From: Oscillospiraceae bacterium
Lineage (GTDB): Bacteria; Bacillota; Clostridia; Oscillospirales; Oscillospiraceae
Assembly: GCA_902798545.1 (NCBI GenBank)
Contig: CADBWQ010000009.1
Coordinates: 62,001 to 126,000 of the forward strand
Direction of reading: 5' to 3'
DNA: 64,000 bases
The translations under genes were made by a program, and so were the position numbers. Numbering within the stretch: position 1 is the first letter of the stretch; the number at the start of each line of letters is the position of its first letter. The notes below the pieces were generated by a model, which worked only from the letters and a program-made list of their open reading frames with translations, ran no database searches and was not told the origin of the DNA. This document shows, in pieces, positions 42,662-50,323 of this stretch.

Positions 42662-44638
42662 ATGCTTCAGATTTTTGAGCAGGATCGGGCATTGCTCCCG
42701 TTTGAAAAGGATATCAATCTCCGTATGGATAATTACCGGCGCATGCGTTATGCGCTGGTTCAGGACGGAAGTCTGAGCAATTTTGCAAACGCCCATGAAT
42801 ACTACGGTTTCCACCATACGCTGGATGGTTGGGTCTATCGGGAATGGGCCCCTGCCGCCGACGCGCTTTACCTGATGGGGGATTTCAACAACTGGTCCGA
42901 AACTGCGACCCCCATGACCAGACTCGATAACGGCAACTGGGAGCTTCGTCTTCCTGATGAGATGCTCCACGACGGCAGCCGTGTCCGGACCGTTGTCCGC
43001 AACGGTGATCAGCTCAGCAATCACATCCCGCTCTATGCCCGCCGCGTGGTACAGGATCCAGTAAGCTATGACTGGATCTGTGAGGTCTGGGATCCAATCC
43101 GGCCCTTTCCCTGGACGGACGAAAACTTTCATCCGGATGCAGTTCCGCTGATCTATGAATCCCATGTCGGCATGGCGACAGAGGAATACCGCCCGGGGAC
43201 CTATCGGGAATTTGCGGACAATGTTCTGCCGCGCGTAAAGGACCTTGGCTATAACACCATCCAGCTCATGGCGGTCATGGAACACCCGTATTACGGTTCC
43301 TTCGGTTACCAGGTCTCCAGCTTTTTTGCCGCTTCCAGCCGCTTCGGCTATCCGGAAGAACTCAAGTACCTGGTCAACCGCGCCCATGCGATGGGGATCA
43401 CGGTTCTCCTGGATCTGGTCCATTCCCATGCGGTCAAAAACACCGTCGAGGGCATCAACCGTTTTGACGGGACGGACTATCAGTTTTTCCACGCCGGCCC
43501 TGAGGGAGATCATCCAGCCTGGGGTACAAAGTGCTTTGACTACGGCAAGCCGGAGGTTCTGCACTTCCTTCTCTCCAACCTGAAATTCTGGCTGACAGAA
43601 TACCATTTTGACGGGTTCCGCTTTGACGGCGTCACCAGTATGCTCTACCACAATCATGGTCTCGGCGCCGCTTTTACCAACCTTAAGATGTATTTTTCCA
43701 TGAATACCGACACCGAGGCCATCACCTATCTGCAGCTGGCAAACGCCCTGATCCGCGAGGTGCGCCCGGAGGCCATTACCATCGCCGAGGACATGTCCGG
43801 CATGCCCGGTATGTGCGTTCCCATTGAGGGCGGCGGCATCGGCTTTGATTATCGCCTTGCCATGGGTCTGCCGGATATGTGGATCAGACTCATCAGGGAG
43901 AAGAAAGACGAAAACTGGAACCTCAGCTACATCTGGCGCGAGCTCACAGTCCGCATGGCCCCCACGGTTGCTTATGTCGAGAGTCACGACCAGGCGCTGG
44001 TCGGAGACCAGACCATCATGTTCCGTCTGGCCGGTGCCAACATGTACACCGATATGGACAAGATCTGCCATACCCAGACCATCGACCGGGCAATGGCGCT
44101 GCACAAGATGCTCCGGCTTCTTACCGCCTCGGCCGGCGGTACCGCTTACCTCAACTTCATGGGCAATGAGTTCGGGCATCCCGAGTGGATTGATTTTCCC
44201 CGGGAAGGCAACGGCTGGAGCTACCAGTACTGCCGTCGCCAGTGGAGTCTGGTGGAGAACGGCTATCTCAAGTATGGCCAGCTCAACGAATTCGACAAAG
44301 TCATGATCCACGCCGTACGGGAATCCGGTCTTCTCCGAGAGTGGGCACCGGAGCTCCGATTGCTCAATCAGCGGGATCACATGCTGGCCTATGAGCGCGG
44401 CGGACTGGTCTTTGTCTTCAACTTTGACCCGCAGAACACGCACACCGATTACATCATCCCTGTGAGCGCGGGCTGTGACCACGAAGTGCTCTTCACCACC
44501 GATGATGAGGTCTTCGGCGGCTTTGGAAACATCGGCCATGACCCCTGCTCCGCCTTTGTCCCCGGTCTTCAGGGACCTGCCCTCCGGCTGTGCCTTCCGC
44601 CCCGCACCGCGATGGTGCTCCGGCCGGTGAGATCATAA
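42662..44638 (+). CDS. glgB: 1,4-alpha-glucan branching enzyme, eukaryote-like GH13_8 type
   Basis: 658 residues. N-terminal CBM48 (VYREWAPAADALYLMGDFNNW), then the GH13 barrel: region I DLVHSHAVKN, region II GFRFDGVTSML with the nucleophile Asp, region III ITIAEDMSG with the acid/base Glu, region IV YVESHDQALVGD. The wording of these motifs (HSH, FDGVTSM, YVESHDQ) is that of GH13_8, the eukaryotic-type branching enzymes, rather than bacterial GH13_9. It introduces alpha-1,6 branches in glycogen. AAAAGGAGA precedes the ATG. Other glg genes are not in the window. Confidence 0.9.
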   Translation: MLQIFEQDRALLPFEKDINLRMDNYRRMRYALVQDGSLSNFANAHEYYGFHHTLDGWVYREWAPAADALYLMGDFNNWSETATPMTRLDNGNWELRLPDEMLHDGSRVRTVVRNGDQLSNHIPLYARRVVQDPVSYDWICEVWDPIRPFPWTDENFHPDAVPLIYESHVGMATEEYRPGTYREFADNVLPRVKDLGYNTIQLMAVMEHPYYGSFGYQVSSFFAASSRFGYPEELKYLVNRAHAMGITVLLDLVHSHAVKNTVEGINRFDGTDYQFFHAGPEGDHPAWGTKCFDYGKPEVLHFLLSNLKFWLTEYHFDGFRFDGVTSMLYHNHGLGAAFTNLKMYFSMNTDTEAITYLQLANALIREVRPEAITIAEDMSGMPGMCVPIEGGGIGFDYRLAMGLPDMWIRLIREKKDENWNLSYIWRELTVRMAPTVAYVESHDQALVGDQTIMFRLAGANMYTDMDKICHTQTIDRAMALHKMLRLLTASAGGTAYLNFMGNEFGHPEWIDFPREGNGWSYQYCRRQWSLVENGYLKYGQLNEFDKVMIHAVRESGLLREWAPELRLLNQRDHMLAYERGGLVFVFNFDPQNTHTDYIIPVSAGCDHEVLFTTDDEVFGGFGNIGHDPCSAFVPGLQGPALRLCLPPRTAMVLRPVRS

Positions 44639-44685
44639 GCCTTTCAGATACCGCCGGTATTAACCAACAACGGATAGATAAAACC

Positions 44686-44716
44686 GCTCTCTGTGGATTT
44701 CATTTCCGCAGGGAGC
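44686..44716 (+). terminator. Probable terminator after glgB
   Basis: A 12-bp stem with two G-T pairs (44686-44697 with 44705-44716) and a loosely T-rich tail. Confidence 0.5.
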
Positions 44717-44786
44717 AGTCTCTTCTTTGTTCACTTTCTTCCGATGCCGGAGATCTCGGCACGCATGCCCTCATACAGTTGAATGA

Positions 44787-45311
44787 TCATAGAATTTTCT
44801 TTCTTCCCGCTTGTCTGCATGTTATACTGGAAACTGGAATTTGATCTATTACCTTTCCAGAAAAGGGGAAATGCATTTTGTTCCGATTTGTGATGCCTGG
44901 ACTGGATCGAACGATTTGACCGGGAACTGTTTTCATAGTCACCCTATCGTTTCTCAGGCAGTCAATCACCACCTGTCTTCCGGCCTGCGAGCGAAACCAG
45001 TGCTCCGGATCCTGAACCCCGTGTTCCAACAGATGTTCTCGCAGGGACGGGCATCGGCTGAAAAGCAGGGCATTGAGCGGCGGCATGTTTTCTTTTTCCT
45101 CCTGCGGATAACGCGCGAAGCGGTCTACTGTGTTCATCATCTCGTATCCCAGATCCCGGGCACAGAAGGATTTGCGTTCTTCCTCAGTCGCAGTGCGGGA
45201 AAGGGAGAGGAAGGTTTCCGTCTTCGCGCGGTGCAGCTCCATTACCTGTTCGAAATACCGCGGAATGCTTTTTGAGGACATGGATTCCAAGCTGCGCTGC
45301 AGATAGCGCTG
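44787..45311 (-). CDS. Unrecognised reading frame in a decayed region
   Basis: About 174 codons on the minus strand; the middle part looks protein-like (RYLQRSLESMSSKSIPRYF, ATEEERKSFCARDLGYEMM, NALLFSRCPSLREHLLEHG), but the C-terminal 50 residues have biased, shadow-like composition. I recognise no family and no clear ribosome-binding site. It lies between glgB and several gene fragments, so it may itself be a remnant. Confidence 0.3.
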   Translation of the reverse strand, partial: QRYLQRSLESMSSKSIPRYFEQVMELHRAKTETFLSLSRTATEEERKSFCARDLGYEMMNTVDRFARYPQEEKENMPPLNALLFSRCPSLREHLLEHGVQDPEHWFRSQAGRQVVIDCLRNDRVTMKTVPGQIVRSSPGITNRNKMHFPFSGKVIDQIPVSSITCRQAGRKKIL

Positions 45312-45527
45312 CATGATTTTTTCCGAGGTAGAGACCGCCCTGCAGCCCTTGTGGTTGTCGCGGGAATGGAAAAGTCGGTGGATTTGCCGGTGCTGATGAT
45401 CCACGATCCGAATCACAGAGACGGCTTTGGAATTGGCCAGCGCATGGCTTTGAGGCTGAATGATGTATACAATGTCGTGAAATATGCGCTCTGTGCTGAC
45501 TTAAGCGGCGACAGCCTTTGTTCATAA
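45300..45527 (+). pseudogene. Gene remnant, C-terminal fragment without start
   Basis: An open stretch ending at TAA 45525-45527 reads like real protein (RPAALVVVAG, then LPVLMIHDPNHRDGFGIGQR, then LNDVYNVVKYALCADLSGD) but has no start codon with a ribosome-binding site and is antisense to other weak frames. Family not recognised. Between 45528 and 45700 only short debris is seen. Confidence 0.35.
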
Positions 45528-45700
45528 GCTCCTACGATAAATCTGGCAGAAAGAGAGAGAAAAAGATGACACTGAGAAACACCGCGGCGCTTCTGCACCA
45601 TGTGATGCGGAAGAAACCGCACATTAAAAACGTGATCCAGCCGGTTTTCGGCTACTGAAACGATTTGACCCCCTCTCCCGATCGGGGAGGAAATATACAG

Positions 45701-46060
45701 ATGACGGAGACAAGGATTTATGTCGGTCTGAATGATGCAGAGACCAGAGAACAGAAATATGAAAACGAGACCTATGTGGATATTCTGAAGGATGTATGCC
45801 GGAGCCATCACATTGCCTTTTCGCTGGATATTGAAGAGGGCGGATACTATCACGAGGATGGGGAATATACGGAGGAGACGTCGCTCATCCTGATTCTGGT
45901 TGAGGCGGACCCGGACACGGTGCAGGCGATTGCGAAAGATCTGTGCGTCCGCTTCCATCAGGAGTCTGTTCTCATCACAGAGGACCGTGTCTCCGGGCGC
46001 TTCATCGGGCTGGACGACAAACAGCCATCGTCTTCTACAACATCATGCTCTGCCCGATGA
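45701..46060 (+). CDS. Small DUF3574-like protein
   Basis: 119 residues: TETRIYVGLNDAETREQKYENETYVDIL, a central SLDIEEGGYYHEDGEYTEETSLILILVEAD and DLCVRFHQESVLITEDRV. The order and the FHQESVL ending resemble DUF3574 proteins; this is a pattern judgement. GGGGAGG at 45684-45690 fits ATG 45701. The last 13 residues (KQPSSSTTSCSAR) look foreign and another frame continues more protein-like, so the 3' end may be frameshifted. Confidence 0.55.
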   Translation: MTETRIYVGLNDAETREQKYENETYVDILKDVCRSHHIAFSLDIEEGGYYHEDGEYTEETSLILILVEADPDTVQAIAKDLCVRFHQESVLITEDRVSGRFIGLDDKQPSSSTTSCSAR

Positions 46061-46111
46061 TCGTCCGGCTCTGTTCCGGCAAAGCGGAGGTGGCAGCGTG
46101 AAAAACGGTAA

Positions 46112-46735
46112 AAATTTGTACAGAAGGAGGGCGTTGCTGTCAAATCGGCAAATTTCAACTCCATTGCACAACTGCTTGGCCCAGATTCTGCCTACGCAGA
46201 TGCTTTTAACGGCGGAACACTGACCCATACGTTTCTCGATGTGAACGATTATCACAGATATCATTTTCCGGTCAGCGGTACCATTAAGGAGCTTCGAAAG
46301 ATTCCCGCGGTAAACGGCGCCGGCGGTATTACTGTGTGGAATCCGGATACCTGCCGCTACACACTGATTGATGCGATCCCTGGCTGGCAGATGATTGAAA
46401 CCCGTGACTGTGTGATTATCGACACAGAAGGCCATGGGCTTGTTGCCGTACTGCCAATCGGCATGTCACAGATTTGCTCCTGTAACTGGGAGGCGGATCT
46501 TGCAGTAGGTGCCCGTGTTGAAAAAGGAGATCCGATGGGCTATTTCATGTTTGGCGGGAGCGACATCGTTATGGTTTTTCAGGATGGCGTCGACATTGAT
46601 TTTCTCTGTGAAGCCGAAGGCGACGGATTTGCGCATATGTTCATGAGTGAACCCTATGCCAGTCTGATCCCGCGCAGCAGTGAGAATACAGTTCCTTCTC
46701 ACGAAACGCTACCGGATCTGGATCTGGCGGCATGA
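46112..46735 (+). pseudogene. psd: Phosphatidylserine decarboxylase, 5'-truncated and probably frameshifted
   Basis: The 207-codon open stretch encodes the C-terminal part of a PSD-like enzyme: SIAQLLGPDSAYADAFNGG, HTFLDVNDYHRYHFPVSGT with the catalytic His, VIPGWQ-like DAIPGWQMIETRDCVIID, AVLPIGMSQICSCNW and YFMFGGSDIVMVFQ where the GGS motif is the self-cleavage site that forms the pyruvoyl group. No start codon exists in frame before FVQKEGVAVKS, a stop lies at 46109, and the frame just upstream (starting GTG 46098, KNGK) would join smoothly if one A of the run at 46110-46114 were removed. About 200 N-terminal residues are missing. Upstream flanks hold other remnants. Confidence 0.75.
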
Positions 46736-46757
46736 TGGATCTTTAATTTACGGGAAA

Positions 46758-46790
46758 AGCGGCAGCCCGGGTTAATCCCGGGCTGCCGCT
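46758..46790. terminator. Bidirectional terminator
   Basis: A perfect 14-bp stem (46758-46771 with 46777-46790), 5-nt loop, and TTTT on the minus-strand side, between convergent genes. Confidence 0.85.
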
Positions 46791-46805
46791 CATTATTGCG
46801 AGTTG

Positions 46806-48749
46806 CTAAGCCGCATCGGCCAGAGCATACTCCTCCACGATACAGTCATACTCTGCAATGGCATCTTCCAACCGTTGCATGAACTCCTGCATATCATACA
46901 TGCCGTTTTCCCTCAGCTCCAGACCGGAAAAGCAGAGAGGAACAACTGCAGGGGGCCGCTCCAGACCAAGAAGCGGCATTCCCCGAAGCTGTTCTGCCGT
47001 CTGATAAACGAGACTGACTGTACAGTATTCAGTATTGTCCTGCTCACGCCAGCGGCAGAATACCAGTTTGCCGCCGATTGGTGTCCTGCCCTCTATCGCT
47101 CCGGGAAGCTCATATTTCTCAGCGCCGAGGGCCGCCAGAACCGCTCCGATATTTGCGTCATGGCCGCAAAGAAATGTGAAAGTCCTCCCCTCGGTTTCCA
47201 GCTCCGAATGGATTTCCTGCAGGAGAGGATGTGCAGCGTTTGCCGCAATCAGCGGGGCTGTGAAAAGCACATCCCCGTAAACGTCCTTGATTTCCGCGAT
47301 CTGCTTCCACTGCTCTAAGGAAAGCACATGGCCGAAAGCCGCCTTCTCAAGGTCCGCTTCTTCATAGTACTGCAGGATCAGCGCGTCGCTGCCAGAACAG
47401 GCGACCTGTAATGAGCCAGTCATACGCGGCTCTTCATTCAGTTCAAAAATCAGCTCCGTGTCATCTGTGCGCAGCGCCTGCTGCGTGCCGTTTGCCCAGG
47501 CCTCTGACTGATCGAGATCGATTACGTCGGCCAGCAGCCCGTAATTGTCTGCAAGACCGTTCACCGCTTCTGTATACATCTCCCAGATCTGTTTTTCCGC
47601 AGCAACTATATAGTCCTGTGATACAAAGCCAAGCTTCGGATTGAATACCGGATCCATTTCATCAAACTCGGCATGGGTCTCAACGGGGATGTTCGCTGCG
47701 GGCATCAAGCCTGAAACAAAATACTGCGCCGTGGCGATGGTACGCTGTCTGGAATTGGCGTAAATGCGTACAGCGCCTTCCTCGGGGAAATAGTTCTCCG
47801 GAAAGAGGCCTTCAGCTTCCAGCCATTTGCGGAAGTATTGCCCCATCTCGGTCTCCAGAACCCCGCCACGCAGAGAGAGTTCGCCTGGGCCGGCAGACCA
47901 CTCGAACCAGCTGTGCGGCGTGATCACATCCAGCACAGATCCGTTCCTGCTCAGAGGGGCGCGGATATTGTGCCGGCTTAGCACCAATACCTGCTCCAGC
48001 TTGTATCCTTCCTGTGAAAGGCCGTCTGCCGCAGCAGGCCTTTCGGAAGTTTCTTCCTTCTGCTCCATACCCTCGGCGGCAGATTGGTTCGGCTTCTCGA
48101 TGGTGGAATCTTCCGATGACTCCTCTACATACCCGAGTTCGATATAGAGCCTGTAGTACTCGTCATACAGTCCGCAGCAGGCGTCCATGCCCATATTGGA
48201 ACTGAAAGCTTTTTGCAGGACTGTTGTCCATGACCCGTATTTCTCAAACAGCTGGTCCGGCGTCGGACCTTCTTCATGGCCGTAGGTTTCCAGGTTGCTC
48301 TTCTTCGCGTCAGCAAGTCCCTCCGGATTCCCGTCATAGGCCTCAAGGCGCAGGCGGTTCCGCTCTTCCGAAACAGCCCTCGCCATTTTCTCAATGGAGG
48401 CGCCTTTCTCCCTCATCCGGTACAGGATGTCCGTCATGGAATCCATTGATTCATGGTAAGCCCTGCGTTCTGCCTGCGCATTTGCCACGACAGCCGGATC
48501 CGTCCAGTCATAATCAGCAAATGTGCCCAGCCTTTTGGATTCGGGATCCGGAGAAAAACCATAGACCGCATCCGGATTCTCAACAATATCCTTCATTGCC
48601 TCGGGATTGTCCCTGGGATCATGGATGTATGCAAAGGGACGTTGCTCGGGAACCGTGGTCTCCACGGTTTCCGGTTCCGCCTGCTTCCCGCAGGCTGCCA
48701 GCGCAATAATCATGCAGAAAGCCAGCAGCAGGCAGATTATCTTTTTCAT
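46806..48749 (-). CDS. Lipid-anchored histidine-type (acid) phosphatase-like protein
   Basis: 647 residues. Signal peptide with lipobox LAAC (Cys about residue 20). Residues 35-240 form an unassigned, helix-rich, acidic region; the C-terminal 400 residues match the histidine acid phosphatase branch: VLVLSRHNIRAPLS (phosphate-binding RH, usually RHGxRxP) and FTFLCGHDANIGAVLAALG (HD proton donor). Members include phytases and glucose-1-phosphatases, so extracellular release of phosphate from inositol phosphates or sugar phosphates is plausible. The Gly-to-Asn change in the RHG motif is noted. GAAGGA precedes the ATG. Confidence 0.82.
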   Translation of the reverse strand: MKKIICLLLAFCMIIALAACGKQAEPETVETTVPEQRPFAYIHDPRDNPEAMKDIVENPDAVYGFSPDPESKRLGTFADYDWTDPAVVANAQAERRAYHESMDSMTDILYRMREKGASIEKMARAVSEERNRLRLEAYDGNPEGLADAKKSNLETYGHEEGPTPDQLFEKYGSWTTVLQKAFSSNMGMDACCGLYDEYYRLYIELGYVEESSEDSTIEKPNQSAAEGMEQKEETSERPAAADGLSQEGYKLEQVLVLSRHNIRAPLSRNGSVLDVITPHSWFEWSAGPGELSLRGGVLETEMGQYFRKWLEAEGLFPENYFPEEGAVRIYANSRQRTIATAQYFVSGLMPAANIPVETHAEFDEMDPVFNPKLGFVSQDYIVAAEKQIWEMYTEAVNGLADNYGLLADVIDLDQSEAWANGTQQALRTDDTELIFELNEEPRMTGSLQVACSGSDALILQYYEEADLEKAAFGHVLSLEQWKQIAEIKDVYGDVLFTAPLIAANAAHPLLQEIHSELETEGRTFTFLCGHDANIGAVLAALGAEKYELPGAIEGRTPIGGKLVFCRWREQDNTEYCTVSLVYQTAEQLRGMPLLGLERPPAVVPLCFSGLELRENGMYDMQEFMQRLEDAIAEYDCIVEEYALADAA

Positions 48750-48901
48750 GTTTATCCTTCTTTCGTTAATACTGTGACAGTCCTCCTGCGTCTATTGCTC
48801 TGTTTCCTTCCGGCAGGTTTTGAATACCGTTTTCCATCTCCTCATCTCTGTAACAGATTCATTTTTATCCGCACTGCTGCCACACGGAAAGCCGCGATTT
48901 C

Positions 48902-50032
48902 TCAGTCCCGGATGTCCACCGGGACGCCGTTGAGCTCAACGCCGGTATCTGCAGAGATGAGAATGTATTTTTTCCCATCGATGACCCGGGCTTCCACCAG
49001 ATAGCTGAACTTTGGGTTCACGCTGATCTTCACTTCCGGCGTGGCGATCTCCATCCTGCTTGTATTGGTGAGGTTCCCCGGACGCAGTACCGCGTCCTCC
49101 CCCATCGCTTCGGTGCATCCGGCACAGAAGGCCTCGACCTCTTCCGGTGTGGCGCCGCTGTTTTCCAGGATCTCTCCCATCTCCTCGACCGTTACGGTCA
49201 TGGGCTCGGGGTCTTTGGTCTCCTTGTAGACCGCGATGCGCTCGTTGAGCTGTTCATGTACAGCCTGGACCACGTCGAAGGTGCAGCCCTTGTCCAGCGC
49301 GCCGGTGAGAGTCTCGTTGAAGCTCTCCTTCTGACGTCCGGCAGACATGGGCACCGGTGTACGGAACACCGCGTCTACAAAGTCCTGGTGGCTGGCATTG
49401 ATGTTTTTGGAGTAGAAAAGGGCATTATAGATATTCGCCGCGCGCCCATCGAAGGTCGGGAACAGAAAGCCGAGCTCCGGCGCAGCCACGACCTGGCCGA
49501 TGATGGAGCTGCGAAAGCGCTTCTCGTCCGCCACATAGCCCAGCTCTGCCTTGCCCGGTTTTACGGGGCAGATGCTGCAGAGCATATATTTGTATACGTC
49601 TCCCCGGTCGTCATCTTCGCCGTCCTTGCCGTAGTGCGGTACGTCGTAGACATCGTATGCCATCAGGATCAGATAATTCTGGTCCTCCATGTCAATATGG
49701 TCGATGATGCACTGATAAAAGGCTTCTCGTAGTCCTGCATCCGCCAGCTCGCTTTTGCGCAATGCGGACAGCAGCCGGTGCTCCTCGCTGTCCATGACCT
49801 GCTTCGTGGCAAAGGAGATATCCAGCAGGTTCTTTCCCAGTGCGCCGGAGAGCGACTTTTTCAGCAGGCTCAGATATTTCTCTGTCTCCTCCTGGGTCAG
49901 CAGTCCCAGGGGCTCGTCGATGGATGAGACAATTTCCTTATTTGTATTGACATAGCAGCCATAGATATGATGGATGGCGTTATGTTCGGGGCGAATCCGA
50001 CGGCGGATTTCGCCGAGTTCTTTCTGATTCAT
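48902..50032 (-). CDS. DUF4317 family protein
   Basis: 376 residues; a soluble protein of the DUF4317 family found widely in Clostridia. Recognisable stretches: RRRIRPEHNAIHHIYGCYVN, SLSGALGKNLLDISFAT, LILMAYDVYDVP and GFLFPTFDGRAANIYNALFY. No catalytic motif is evident; function unknown. AAGGAGA lies upstream of the ATG. It stands alone between a lipoprotein phosphatase gene and a divergent oxidoreductase gene. Confidence 0.85.
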   Translation of the reverse strand: MNQKELGEIRRRIRPEHNAIHHIYGCYVNTNKEIVSSIDEPLGLLTQEETEKYLSLLKKSLSGALGKNLLDISFATKQVMDSEEHRLLSALRKSELADAGLREAFYQCIIDHIDMEDQNYLILMAYDVYDVPHYGKDGEDDDRGDVYKYMLCSICPVKPGKAELGYVADEKRFRSSIIGQVVAAPELGFLFPTFDGRAANIYNALFYSKNINASHQDFVDAVFRTPVPMSAGRQKESFNETLTGALDKGCTFDVVQAVHEQLNERIAVYKETKDPEPMTVTVEEMGEILENSGATPEEVEAFCAGCTEAMGEDAVLRPGNLTNTSRMEIATPEVKISVNPKFSYLVEARVIDGKKYILISADTGVELNGVPVDIRD

Positions 50033-50323
50033 GGGTTTCGCGTTTCTCCTTGTAAAAATACGCTCCGGCAGACATCGGGTTTCTGTTGCCGGGCAAGAGC
50101 CATATGATTCTAATCGCCGTGGGCGCGAATGTCAACCGGATTCTGCTTTGGGCTTTTTCCGTTTTCCTTCTTTTGTCCGCAGTTAACCTCGTCAAACCGC
50201 ACAAAAACATGTCAGAAATGCCCGTTTTGTATAGTGACTTTTTCCTTTTCTTATGATAGACTCATGACGAGCGTGCTAAATTACACCTTAAAATACCATG
50301 ATTAACACAGAGAGGGGAAAACC

